From the NCBI GenBank assembly GCA_041652555.1, contig JBAZHE010000003.1, forward strand, positions 1 through 64,000: a stretch of 64,000 nucleotides of DNA. Reading direction: 5' to 3'. Origin of the DNA: JBAZHE01 sp041652555 (GTDB taxonomy: Bacteria; Patescibacteriota; Patescibacteriia; Patescibacteriales; WJLG01). This document shows positions 49,952 to 58,609 of the stretch, piece by piece. A program made the translations under genes and the position numbers. Under the pieces are notes generated by a model that was not told the DNA's origin, did not search any database, and saw only the letters and a program-made list of their open reading frames with translations. Within the stretch, counting starts at the first letter, position 1; every line of letters starts with the position of its first letter.

Positions 49952-51055
49952 TCATTTCCCCGACTTCGTTCTATTATGGTGCATACAAAGCATCTGACAA
50001 TTATCTTCTACCGATTTTCCACCTTTTACCCACGGAACAATATGATCCGCTTCCATCTCTTCAAACTCATAATGTTTAGAGGGATCACATATAGGGCATA
50101 TACCTTTTTGTCTTTCATATACTTTTGTTGTGATTTTTTCATCAAAGGTTCGTAAGTTTAAAGACGACTGATCTTTTTCTCCACTCAACAGGAATTTATA
50201 AATACCTTTTTTATTTCCCACTTCATCGTCATCCATAAGTTCTTTGATGCGATCTTCCATAATAGAGGGGGTGTATTTAAAATCCTTATATTTATTATAG
50301 AATATACCCCATTCTAACCCTTTCATTTCTTTTCTATAATTTGAAAATATTGCTTTCACCCAATTAATAACCCCTTGGAAATATAACCACATTTCATTGG
50401 CATTAGTATCATGCTGGTGGATTGACATATAGTCTTCTATCCCAATACCGTCTCTTTCAGAAATCCATTTTATAGCGGTTTCCAAATAATCTTGTCTTAT
50501 AGACGAACCCACCAAATATTTACTTGCAATATCGTGAGCAGGGCACATATTTTTTGAAAAATATTTTTTAGCGTCAGAAAGCCACTCTCCCGTATAAGTG
50601 GCATTCCGCAATTCTTGATCAGTGAGTTTGATACCTGCTATATTTATAATTTTAAACCAATCTAACTTCTCCTTATCATTGCCTTGACAAATATAAATCA
50701 TCAATTTATAATTTAATATTTGTTCCTTTTCCACATCTGTGAGATTGTGAAAAAACATACAATCTACTGAAAAATCACCATTAATATATTGGCAAATACT
50801 CACTGTTCTTTGCTGACCATCAAGCAATTCATATGTGCCATTATTATTAACTACCCAATACATAATATTTAATGGGAACCCTTTAACAATTGTTTTAATA
50901 ACTTCGTTTCTTTGATTAACATTATAAACAAATTCTCTTTGAAATGGTGGGCGAATATTTAGTTTACCATTATATCCAAATGCCCCATTTTCAACATCAT
51001 CCACATATCCTTCTGATATTTCTTTAATAGGTATTTCTTTTAGTATTATTTTCAT
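49952..51055 (-). CDS. DUF262 + HNH nuclease protein, 367 aa
   Basis: The N-terminal DUF262 (ParB-like) domain has RPPFQREFVYNVNQRNEVIKTI and ELLDGQQRTVSICQY, with the DGQQR motif near residue 77. The C-terminal HNH has CPICD...EMEADHIVPWVKGG...NCQMLCMHHN. Architecture recalls GmrSD/DUF262-HNH restriction factors. It directly follows an EcoRI-type adenine methylase gene with no gap, which suggests a modification-dependent or restriction-modification pair. Confidence 0.88.
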   Translation of the reverse strand: MKIILKEIPIKEISEGYVDDVENGAFGYNGKLNIRPPFQREFVYNVNQRNEVIKTIVKGFPLNIMYWVVNNNGTYELLDGQQRTVSICQYINGDFSVDCMFFHNLTDVEKEQILNYKLMIYICQGNDKEKLDWFKIINIAGIKLTDQELRNATYTGEWLSDAKKYFSKNMCPAHDIASKYLVGSSIRQDYLETAIKWISERDGIGIEDYMSIHQHDTNANEMWLYFQGVINWVKAIFSNYRKEMKGLEWGIFYNKYKDFKYTPSIMEDRIKELMDDDEVGNKKGIYKFLLSGEKDQSSLNLRTFDEKITTKVYERQKGICPICDPSKHYEFEEMEADHIVPWVKGGKSVEDNCQMLCMHHNRTKSGK

Positions 51056-51976
51056 CTACTTCACCTTTCTTTTTATAACGATGCGAGCATAAACTTTTTT
51101 TCCATTTATATATGGATACCCATAATTAAATTCATCAATCTTTGTGGTTGTCATACATCCAATAATCTCAAACTGATCTGGGTTATATTTATCAATAAAT
51201 GTAATTGGAACACCGAACTCGCCAAAATAATCTATTGGTATATCTTTAATCTTATTCACATTAATAGCATCATAATTGTCATATTCGGGATACTCTACAT
51301 CATTATATTTTTTATAAAGAATCAATTCTTCGCATCTCTTCTTTATTTCGAGATTTGTAAACCAATAAGTATTACCCATACCACGATATTTAATCCCATT
51401 TTCTTCTCTACATCCATTACTATTTAATTCATAATAATTAGGCACTATATATTCTTTATATCCATTATTATACCCAACCCATATTTTATTCTCTTTAAGC
51501 AGGGGGAAAATTTCTTTATAAGTAATAGCATTCAAACTCCCAATAATCAAAAACCTCTTTTCATATTCCATCAACTGCGCTACATATTCACGGAATAAAG
51601 AAAATGGTGGGTTGGTAACAACAATATCGGATTCTTTCAATAACTCGATACATTGCGGGCTTCTAAAATCACCGTTTTCTTCCAAATTTGTTTCTTTAAA
51701 GTCCACGCCGTCGTATTCTAGTTTATATGTGGGTTTCAATGAATCATAATGTGTCGATATTAATTTCTTCAACCCAAGATATTTAAACTTTAAACAAAAA
51801 TAACCCGTGAAGTTACTTTCTCTCGGATCATCACAATTGCAGAAAACGGTCTTCCCTTTGAAATATTCTTTATAATGTTTTAATTCCTTTTCTATATCGG
51901 ACATTTGTGTGTAAAACTCATCCTGCTTATCTTTCTTTGCTTTGTTAAGTTGGCAGTTCTTTGAAGTTGTAGTCAT
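51056..51976 (-). CDS. EcoRI-type adenine-specific DNA methyltransferase, 306 aa
   Basis: The catalytic VVTNPPFSLFREYV (NPPF, motif IV, near residue 137) and an N-terminal KDKQDEFYTQMSDIEKELKHY with FCNCDDPRESNFTGYF fit the EcoRI methylase family, which methylates adenine N6. The target site cannot be read from sequence. Located immediately upstream of the DUF262-HNH gene in one operon. Either a protective methylase for this element or half of an RM system. Confidence 0.87.
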   Translation of the reverse strand: MTTTSKNCQLNKAKKDKQDEFYTQMSDIEKELKHYKEYFKGKTVFCNCDDPRESNFTGYFCLKFKYLGLKKLISTHYDSLKPTYKLEYDGVDFKETNLEENGDFRSPQCIELLKESDIVVTNPPFSLFREYVAQLMEYEKRFLIIGSLNAITYKEIFPLLKENKIWVGYNNGYKEYIVPNYYELNSNGCREENGIKYRGMGNTYWFTNLEIKKRCEELILYKKYNDVEYPEYDNYDAINVNKIKDIPIDYFGEFGVPITFIDKYNPDQFEIIGCMTTTKIDEFNYGYPYINGKKVYARIVIKRKVK

Positions 51977-52019
51977 TTTTAATCACAACACTATATGCGT
52001 CCATCGTAGATATAATTTT

Positions 52020-52601
52020 CTATGTTGCTCCGGATTCACCATGTTCAAAACGCGCAGAACGGGCTTTGTATGCGGCATCTTTAGTTAACACTTCAAATGT
52101 GTCTTGTTTAAAGTATTCCCACTGTTCGTCGTCCGGATGATATAGTGAAACAACATTTGAGTTTGTATCCCATTCAGAAACAAATACAATTCTATCTTCT
52201 CTTCCCGTTCTAACTTGTAATCCCACCCAATCCCCATCTACTCCAAATATACATTCGTCATCATATGAACCACCGCCGCTATCACAAGAGTCCCACCCAT
52301 AAAACCAACCAATATAATTCCAAGGCGATCCACGCATCAACACAATCGCATTGTTTATTTTGCTAGAAAACTCACTATATAAACCACTTCCTTTATCGCT
52401 ATCGGGTTTGATCTCAACAAAAACTTTAATTTCTGGTAACCAAAAATCCGGCAAATACCATTTTCCATTAATATCATAACCTTCGATTTCATATTCCCAT
52501 TTTATACCAAGAACATCAAAGTAGACAGCATATCGGGCTTCTAATCTTGACCTAAAATTGCATCCTTTATACTTGGTTTGTATTGGCTTTATTTCAGTCA
52601 T
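52020..52601 (-). CDS. PD-(D/E)XK-like nuclease of the RSRLEAR family, 193 aa
   Basis: FRSRLEARYAVYFDVLGIKWEYEIEGYDI, WYLPDFWLPEIKVFVEIKPDS carry the E...D...E-x-K arrangement of restriction-like endonucleases. Phage genomes often contain this family as a small accessory nuclease. First gene of the operon with the methylase and DUF262-HNH genes. Confidence 0.78.
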   Translation of the reverse strand: MTEIKPIQTKYKGCNFRSRLEARYAVYFDVLGIKWEYEIEGYDINGKWYLPDFWLPEIKVFVEIKPDSDKGSGLYSEFSSKINNAIVLMRGSPWNYIGWFYGWDSCDSGGGSYDDECIFGVDGDWVGLQVRTGREDRIVFVSEWDTNSNVVSLYHPDDEQWEYFKQDTFEVLTKDAAYKARSARFEHGESGAT

Positions 52602-52694
52602 GCATATATGTAAGTTCTCATACTATTTATACTTATCTAAACAATTTTTATCAAATGGATACAATTAAATACTAGAAGCACCTACATTGTTTAC

Positions 52695-52874
52695 ATGTTG
52701 ACACTGGAAGAAATTGTTACTATTTTACAAGACCGGAACTTAAGCGAAGTCAGTAGAAGAACAGGACTTGCAATACCAACGGTTTGGAGAATAGCAAATA
52801 ATCAGGCGGGTAATGTTGGATATGAAACAGTGAAACGCCTCTCCGACTACTTAGAAAAGAAACCCGGTGAGTGA
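52695..52874 (+). CDS. Small HTH DNA-binding protein, 59 aa
   Basis: A helix-turn-helix is seen in NLSEVSRRTGLAIPTVWRIANNQ, XRE/LacI-like. It overlaps the GTG start of the replication protein gene, so it may regulate replication or copy number. A TATA-like ctatttatact lies near 52623-52633 on this strand. Confidence 0.7.
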   Translation: MLTLEEIVTILQDRNLSEVSRRTGLAIPTVWRIANNQAGNVGYETVKRLSDYLEKKPGE

Positions 52875-55228
52875 TATCTTTGGAAAACACATTGTTCATT
52901 CCGCGCGCGCTTGAAAACAGAGTTAAACTCATTAAGTTAAAACAGAAATCCAAAATTCCCGACCAAGATACTTGGAGTGTCGAAAATAGCTTCTTCCCGA
53001 ATGATACAGAAATCATAGATCATGTATCTTCGGGAAAAAATTATGGTATAATCCCAATCAACAATACGATAGTAATTGATTGTGATACCGAAGAATTATA
53101 TTCGACAATCGGGGGACATTGGAAAAAAACACTTACTGTGATTACTGGGAGAAGTGGAGTTATCGGAAGACATTTGTTTTTCGATTGCCCCGACTCCCCA
53201 AAAGATAAAATATTAATAAATGATCCAAATAACCCAAAAATACAACTCGGGGATATAAGGGGCAGCGAATCGCCATTTTATACAGTTGGCGCTGGAAGCA
53301 TTCATCCAGATACCGAAAGAAAATATAAATATAAAGACCCGAATGCTTCTTTGATTTCTATATCTTGGAAAGATATTCAATCTGAATTGCTCGACAAATT
53401 CAAATTAAAAATCAAAGAAGAAATACCAGTCAAAACAAAAAACATTGCACAAAACCCGTTGACGAATAAACTAAATTTGCGAATAGAAAATTTCGCTATG
53501 CCAACCGGTAAAATCGAAAGGCGCGCAAATGGAGATATACAAGGCACGCATCCAATACATGGTTCCACTACAAAAATGAATTTTGCTATAAATTCGAATA
53601 AGAATGTCTTTCATTGTTATCGTCACGACGTTGGTGGCGACCCGATATCTTGGATAGCGTATGCACATTGTGGTGTTCCAGAAGAAGATTGTAATAAATT
53701 AACAGATGATCAATTTAAAGAAGTTGTTGAATGGTTACGTGACAATGGTTTTGAAAAGGAACTTAAAGAACTAGACGAAAAATATTCACCAAACTTAAAT
53801 GTAGAAATAATAGATGAAAGATCTATAAATAATATTATAAATCAAAAACCCCCTACTAAAACCACAACTACAAACAATCCACCAATTGTTGGTAACACAA
53901 TCGACATGGAAATAAAAGCTGCAAATGACAGATGTAAACTTCCAAATTTTCCCGAAATTGACGAAGGGTTATTTAAAGAATATATAGAATTAGGTAAACG
54001 AGTGTCATATTCTTTGCACGAATTTCACTTTGCGGCATTGCTTTCAATTGCATCAATGGCTATAAAAAGAAGAGTTCTTATACAAGTAGGGATGACAAAA
54101 ATTTATACTAATGTATTTGCAATGGTGGTCGGTCATACAACAATTAGTGGAAAGTCCGTAGCATGTAATATGGCCATCGATTCATTTTCCCAAGCAATCA
54201 TCCATGAAGAAAACTTAAATAAATTACAATCAACCAATCTTCTCCGTGGGACAATAAGCGAACCCGCACTTATTCAAGGATTGGATGAAACATATAATTC
54301 CCTTTGGTATTACGATGATTGCGCTGGATTTTTTGAAGATGCTGGTAATTGGAATGCACATGTTCTTGGAACATTATGCAGTTTATATGATTGCACTGCA
54401 ATTGAAAGAACGCTTTCAAAACGCGGAAAAAACGGGGAGAAATATAAATGGGAATGCCCAACACCATTTATGTCTATATTATTCAATACAACGAATAAAG
54501 ATATTGAAACTGTCGCAAGCGCACGGTTGTTTTCATCCGGATTTTTCCCACGATTAATGTGGTTTTATGGTCAGGGTGGAACACCGAGGAAGAACGAAAA
54601 TGTATCTGAAAGCGATAAGAAGATTACCAACAATGTGTTTAAAGAGATTGTTGGGTTAAGAACAAAACTTGAAATATATCCAGATGATGGTATTATATTT
54701 GGGGTATGCAACGAAATAGAAGATTGGAAACTTAACTCAACGCTTGGAAAACTTGGTGTTGAAGACGAATCATATAGAACATCAATTTCAAGAGGGTTTA
54801 TACATGCGTATAAAATTGCAGTGATCCTTACTATGGTCGATAAAGAATTCCAAAGAAAAAATATACCGGAAAGGTTAAAAAAACTTGAACCCGGTGAAAT
54901 ATATCAACCAATAGTGCTAACAATTCCCCATAAACACGCAATGATGGCAATAAAGATAGTAAACGATTATCTTATACCACGTATGATGTATGTATACGAT
55001 CTATGCAATAATTCGGATATGAAAAACCACCAAGTGATTGTAAGAAAGGCTATAATTGGATTTGGGGGTTCCGTGGAAAGAACCAAACTTTTAAAGAAGA
55101 CGCATCTTAACAGCAAAGACCTTAATACTGCATTGAATACTATGGTAGAATCTGGAGAAATAAAGATGTATGAGAATAAAAAGACTGGTAGCGATAAACC
55201 AACAACATTTGTTATCTTAAATGATTAG
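52871..55228 (+). CDS. Prim-pol / DUF3987 replication protein, 785 aa
   Basis: The N-terminal 180 residues look like an archaeo-eukaryotic primase (prim-pol): NYGIIPINNTIVIDCDTEE (catalytic DxD), GRHLFFDCP and GAGSIHPD. A middle His/Cys segment (FHCYRHDVGGDPISW) may be a zinc site. From residue 350 a DUF3987-type ATPase has VGHTTISGKS (Walker A), YDDCAGFFEDAG and ILFNTTN. The fusion resembles the primase-helicase proteins of archaeal plasmids. GTG start overlaps the HTH gene; the candidate origin follows the stop. Confidence 0.9.
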   Translation: MISLENTLFIPRALENRVKLIKLKQKSKIPDQDTWSVENSFFPNDTEIIDHVSSGKNYGIIPINNTIVIDCDTEELYSTIGGHWKKTLTVITGRSGVIGRHLFFDCPDSPKDKILINDPNNPKIQLGDIRGSESPFYTVGAGSIHPDTERKYKYKDPNASLISISWKDIQSELLDKFKLKIKEEIPVKTKNIAQNPLTNKLNLRIENFAMPTGKIERRANGDIQGTHPIHGSTTKMNFAINSNKNVFHCYRHDVGGDPISWIAYAHCGVPEEDCNKLTDDQFKEVVEWLRDNGFEKELKELDEKYSPNLNVEIIDERSINNIINQKPPTKTTTTNNPPIVGNTIDMEIKAANDRCKLPNFPEIDEGLFKEYIELGKRVSYSLHEFHFAALLSIASMAIKRRVLIQVGMTKIYTNVFAMVVGHTTISGKSVACNMAIDSFSQAIIHEENLNKLQSTNLLRGTISEPALIQGLDETYNSLWYYDDCAGFFEDAGNWNAHVLGTLCSLYDCTAIERTLSKRGKNGEKYKWECPTPFMSILFNTTNKDIETVASARLFSSGFFPRLMWFYGQGGTPRKNENVSESDKKITNNVFKEIVGLRTKLEIYPDDGIIFGVCNEIEDWKLNSTLGKLGVEDESYRTSISRGFIHAYKIAVILTMVDKEFQRKNIPERLKKLEPGEIYQPIVLTIPHKHAMMAIKIVNDYLIPRMMYVYDLCNNSDMKNHQVIVRKAIIGFGGSVERTKLLKKTHLNSKDLNTALNTMVESGEIKMYENKKTGSDKPTTFVILND

Positions 55229-55411
55229 TGTTAAATAAATATAATTAACTTAATAACTTTTGTTTTACTTAATTATTTTTAATTAACTTATTAAACTACA
55301 TGTTCAATCATTATAAATAAATTTGATTTAACATGATTAATTATTATAATATATTGTAAATATATTTTATTTAACTTTTCATATTTATTAATCATTTCTA
55401 TTAAATAGCAA
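55229..55411. other. AT-rich region next to iterons (candidate unwinding element)
   Basis: Roughly 180 bp of almost pure A/T with TTAA and AATTAACTT-like repeats and no reading frame. Adjacent to the iteron block and downstream of the replication gene, it could be where the origin opens. Confidence 0.5.
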
Positions 55412-55447
55412 GTTCACAAAGTTCACAAAGTTCACAAAGTTCACAAA
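55412..55447 (+). repeat. Four tandem 9-bp iterons GTTCACAAA
   Basis: Exact direct copies at 55412, 55421, 55430 and 55439. They form the left arm of an inverted array, mirrored by TTTGTGAAC-type units at 55509-55562. Probably binding sites for a replication initiator. Confidence 0.75.
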
Positions 55448-55508
55448 GAGTACGTAGTTATCATACCCTATTTTTTAACGTCGTAGTTACTTCTATAATA
55501 GATAGGGT

Positions 55509-55562
55509 CTGTGAACTTTGTGAATTTTGTGCGTTATGTGAGCTTTGTGCGTTTTGTGAACT
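55509..55562 (-). repeat. Six degenerate 9-bp iterons in opposite orientation
   Basis: Six contiguous nonamers (ctgtgaact, ttgtgaatt, ttgtgcgtt, atgtgagct, ttgtgcgtt, ttgtgaact) related to the reverse complement of GTTCACAAA. A central segment with accctat/atagggt inverted repeats lies between the two arms. Confidence 0.7.
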
Positions 55563-55654
55563 TGGTAATACGTATACTCGTTTTCCATCGGAAATGATGG
55601 TTAAATAAATTTTTTAATACGCGCGTTGTTGCCAATGGAAAGCGCGGTTTCCCT

Positions 55655-55770
55655 ATCAATTTTCAAAACCATGAACACTTACTCACAAAACAATAGAACC
55701 GAGAAATCTTACGCAGGTATTGCGGCTCTATGTTGATTTTGTTGTGGGTGTCGAAAATGGTTTTGCTTGT
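55655..55770 (+). other. Imperfect long inverted repeat, possible structured RNA
   Basis: caattttcaaaaccat (55657-55672) and actcacaaaacaatag can pair imperfectly with ttgattttgttgtgggtg and atggttttgc (55733-55766). No reading frame. It could be part of the origin or a small RNA; no family recognised. Confidence 0.3.
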
Positions 55771-55810
55771 GTGGGAAAACTATATAATGTTTGAATGCGT
55801 ATAGTTTGGT

Positions 55811-56002
55811 ATGGAAGATAGTGTTGAAAATGCACAAAAAGTGCTTAACGAATTAAAGGAAGATATTAACGAGAGAATTAAAGGTCTCAGCAATATGATG
55901 CAGAAAGAATCTATCACCCCAACACAATTCGTGACAATTGCAGCAGTAAAAGGTGAACTTGAACGATTTATTGATGCTTACCCAGAACTTAAAAATTATT
56001 GA
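55811..56002 (+). CDS. Helical protein, 63 aa
   Basis: Two or three helices (AQKVLNELKEDINERIKGLSNMM, FVTIAAVKGELERFIDAY). A TATA-like aactatataatg lies at 55778-55789. First gene of a plus-strand operon to 58.4 kb. Unknown function. Confidence 0.6.
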   Translation: MEDSVENAQKVLNELKEDINERIKGLSNMMQKESITPTQFVTIAAVKGELERFIDAYPELKNY

Positions 56003-56013
56003 GGAGTGGTAAT

Positions 56014-56262
56014 ATGGTCGAAAAACTACACACAATCCACTACATCTGCGTCTGGAACTATGCCAACCTTCCAGACCCCATTAAGAGTTGGATGGAAAAA
56101 GAACACATTGCAAGAGATGACCTTGATTGGATTGCATTGGTTCCACCGTGTTACTCGGATGTATGGATTAATTGGTTAGAAGAACCAGTATTTGGTTGCT
56201 GCTCCGTAAAGACATATGATTTCGGTAAAGATCACAATCTCGTGTTTGGGTATCATGCATGA
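56014..56262 (+). CDS. Hypothetical protein, 82 aa
   Basis: Start MVEKLHTIHY after GAGGAGTGG; the upstream ATG at 55999 overlaps the previous gene. Trp- and Cys-rich (WNYANLPDPIKSWMEKEHI, PVFGCCSVKTYDFG). No recognised domain. ATGA overlap with the next gene. Confidence 0.58.
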   Translation: MVEKLHTIHYICVWNYANLPDPIKSWMEKEHIARDDLDWIALVPPCYSDVWINWLEEPVFGCCSVKTYDFGKDHNLVFGYHA

Positions 56263-57086
56263 AATTCCAATACGCATTTATTCTATGCATTTTATTCCTT
56301 CTCATTGTCGGTTGCACCCAAACCGTGCCTGCGCCCATAAATAACAACGGTAATCTTGCTGTTCACTTCATCGATGTTGGTCAAGGAGATTCAGAACTTG
56401 TCCGATTTCCCAATGGTGAAACAATGCTCGTGGATGCAGGCACAACGGATTCCGAAGTGTCGGAACTTGCGTATCTAAAGAAGATTGGTGTAACACACCT
56501 AGACGCAGTGGTTGCAACCCATCCGCATGTGGATCATATTGGTGGTATGGAATACATTATCACGAATGTTCCAACGTCTGAATACATTGATGGCGGATCA
56601 ACTTCCACAGAAAAAACTTATACTTCGTTGATGACTAAAATTCCCAACCACGTGATTGTTCGTCATGGAGATTCTATTGTTTTAGACCCAAACGTGTCTG
56701 TGAAAGTTTTGAGCAGTAAAGGATATGTTGATTCCGAAGATTTGAATGAACAGAGCGTGGTTTTACAAATCACGTATGGTAGAAATACATTCTTATTAAT
56801 GGGAGATGCCGGATACCCGATTGAAACTAAACTTGTGACGAGTGGCGATGAATTAGGCGCGGATGTTTTGAAGGTTGGGCATCACGGAAGTTCAACGGCG
56901 AGTAGTGTGCAATTTTTAAATGCCATCGTGCCAAGATATGCGGTGATTGAAGTTGGAGCGAATAATAAATACGGACACCCGACGAAACAAACACTGGCGC
57001 GGTTGGAAAAGGTGAAAGTGTATAGAACGGATTTGGGTGGGACGATAGTTATAAGTAGTAATGGGGATAATATAAGTGTGATATGA
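56259..57086 (+). CDS. ComEC-like metallo-beta-lactamase lipoprotein, 275 aa
   Basis: A lipoprotein signal (FILCILFLLIVGC) precedes a metallo-beta-lactamase domain: HFIDVGQGDSELVRF, MLVDAGTTDS, VVATHPHVDHIGGM (THxHxDH-like), LLMGDAGYPIE, LKVGHHGSSTA and RYAVIEVGANNKYGHP. The order matches the ComEC/Rec2 C-terminal domain, which acts on DNA or phospholipid phosphodiesters outside the cell. Membrane-anchored on the outer face; possibly degrades competing DNA or processes the envelope. Confidence 0.9.
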   Translation: MKFQYAFILCILFLLIVGCTQTVPAPINNNGNLAVHFIDVGQGDSELVRFPNGETMLVDAGTTDSEVSELAYLKKIGVTHLDAVVATHPHVDHIGGMEYIITNVPTSEYIDGGSTSTEKTYTSLMTKIPNHVIVRHGDSIVLDPNVSVKVLSSKGYVDSEDLNEQSVVLQITYGRNTFLLMGDAGYPIETKLVTSGDELGADVLKVGHHGSSTASSVQFLNAIVPRYAVIEVGANNKYGHPTKQTLARLEKVKVYRTDLGGTIVISSNGDNISVI

Positions 57087-57087
57087 A

Positions 57088-57357
57088 ATGACCTGCCCAA
57101 ATGCTCCATATGGAATAGTAGACTCCGCATACATCGAAGGTGTTGAAAAATACGCTGGCAAAAAGTTCACGCGCATTGGAAAGTTCAATCTTGAACTCTT
57201 GTGCGAGACATTAGAAAAGGTATGCGCGGAAACTTCTGGAGAAGTAGAGTTACTTTCGTTATCCGATATCGAAATGCCTATGGGTGGAAAGGCAGGTATG
57301 TTTGTGATTAAGTATGATGGGGAGAATTATATTGCGTTGGCTGGGGTGAGGGAATGA
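57088..57357 (+). CDS. Hypothetical protein, 89 aa
   Basis: Roadblock-like alternation of helix and strand (LELLCETLEKVCAETSGEVELLSLSDIEMPMGGKAGMFVIKYD) but not confidently assigned. Ends in an ATGA overlap. Confidence 0.55.
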   Translation: MTCPNAPYGIVDSAYIEGVEKYAGKKFTRIGKFNLELLCETLEKVCAETSGEVELLSLSDIEMPMGGKAGMFVIKYDGENYIALAGVRE

Positions 57358-57563
57358 CTCCAAAAGACGCAGATGATTTAAAACAGATGGACGCTTCGAT
57401 AGAAAATCACATCCGACGAATTGAACGATTAAAAACTTTAAAAGAAGTATATGATCGTTTAGAAGGAATGTCATATCAAGATTTCGAAAGTGGGTGCAAA
57501 CACGCTGTTGTAGATTGGTCGGATATTGATTGTTTGTTTGCAGAGTTAGGAGGAGAGGAATAA
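57354..57563 (+). CDS. Helical protein, 69 aa
   Basis: Coiled-coil-like N-terminal half (DLKQMDASIENHIRRIERLKTLKEV) and a Cys-containing acidic tail. ATGA overlap with the upstream gene. Unknown. Confidence 0.52.
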   Translation: MTPKDADDLKQMDASIENHIRRIERLKTLKEVYDRLEGMSYQDFESGCKHAVVDWSDIDCLFAELGGEE

Positions 57564-57566
57564 ACT

Positions 57567-57707
57567 ATGATAACGATCAACGAACTTGAAAATTATTACG
57601 TTTATAATCAACCAATATCAGAAAGAAGTAGAATCAATGGTGTTATCAAAGTTGACGAAACCGCGTGGAAATCAGAAACTGATTTTAATGGGCCGGTGAA
57701 AAAATGA
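57567..57707 (+). CDS. Hypothetical protein, 46 aa
   Basis: Follows GAGGAGAGG; overlaps the next start by ATGA. Tyr/Asn-rich N-terminus. No domain recognised. Confidence 0.5.
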   Translation: MITINELENYYVYNQPISERSRINGVIKVDETAWKSETDFNGPVKK

Positions 57708-58411
57708 GTGACGCATTATCGGATATTCGAAAAGCAGATCGTAATAGACCGAGATATTCACAAGTTGAATATGAAGATGCTATTAGAAAGGCGAGAGAAG
57801 AGGAAAGGAATAAATGTCCAACATTCGACAGTATTGCTAACGAAATACGTTTAACTGACGCCGGATATGTTAAATGCAAATTTGATGGTAAGTGCGAGTG
57901 TGACACGTGTGGAAAGAAAAGTAAAGAACTTTATACACATCTTGATTGGGAAACAAACGAATCTGACGGTTGGGTTTGTCCAGATTGTGCTTTTAAAGTA
58001 TTACGCGATGCGCGCACCGAATCGTTCTTGTTTAATCAAGAAATAGAAAATGATCACATAAAAGAAATACAAAAAGAAGCAAATCCGTTTAATAGATCGT
58101 GTTTAGGAAATATTCATGACTGCCCATGTGAAGACGAATGCGGTGCAAAAAGCGATTGTTTTAAATTTGCCAATATTATAAATAAACACGAAATAATATC
58201 TACCCACTGTGGTTATGAGAAGGCATTAAGTGATATGAAAAATCGTGCCGATTGCGGATTTTATATTAAAGGGGTTTCGGACACGCTGGAAGGTAGGATT
58301 TATAAAACTATAGAATTACTTCAAAATTCTAATATGATGGATTCTGAAGAGCAGTGCAAAATGTGTGAAGAACAACTCGGTTCTGCATATTGCATAGGAT
58401 GTAAAGAATGA
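57704..58411 (+). CDS. Cys-rich protein, 235 aa
   Basis: Multiple Cys-pair sites: CECDTCGKKSKE with WVCPDCAFK, CPCEDECGAKSDC, and CKMCEEQLGSAYCIGCKE, separated by helices. Several zinc knuckles suggest nucleic-acid or protein binding. Last gene of the 55.8-58.4 kb operon; followed by a structured noncoding stretch. Confidence 0.62.
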   Translation: MSDALSDIRKADRNRPRYSQVEYEDAIRKAREEERNKCPTFDSIANEIRLTDAGYVKCKFDGKCECDTCGKKSKELYTHLDWETNESDGWVCPDCAFKVLRDARTESFLFNQEIENDHIKEIQKEANPFNRSCLGNIHDCPCEDECGAKSDCFKFANIINKHEIISTHCGYEKALSDMKNRADCGFYIKGVSDTLEGRIYKTIELLQNSNMMDSEEQCKMCEEQLGSAYCIGCKE

Positions 58412-58424
58412 AATAAAAACTAAA

Positions 58425-58580
58425 AGTTGGCGGGACGCTGCCCGCCTATTGTATCGATTGTGGAGATTTGTTGTGTGGTATGGTTTTCTTCTAACCTCGG
58501 TTTGTTTTAGGAGTGCCGACCCACTCCATGAAAAGATAGTTTGTTCTTATTAATAAACTTTTCGGTTAGAAGGAAAGGTA
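58425..58580 (+). ncRNA. Candidate structured RNA, multi-hairpin
   Basis: No reading frame. Hairpin 1: GGCGGG/CCCGCC at 58429-58446. A long-range stem TTTCTTCTAACC (58485-58496) pairs with GGTTAGAAGGAAA (58564-58576), enclosing hairpin 2 GGAGTG/CACTCC at 58510-58527 and AGTTTGTT/AATAAACT at about 58538-58559. Hairpin 1 could simply terminate the upstream operon; the rest looks like a conserved-fold RNA. Family unknown. Confidence 0.45.
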
Positions 58581-58609
58581 TTTAAAGTTAAAACGCATAT
58601 AATATTGCC

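Noticed and set aside
55412..55562. Short direct repeats considered as a CRISPR array
   Set aside because: Units are 9 bp and contiguous, without spacers, and occur in two opposite orientations; they fit iterons.
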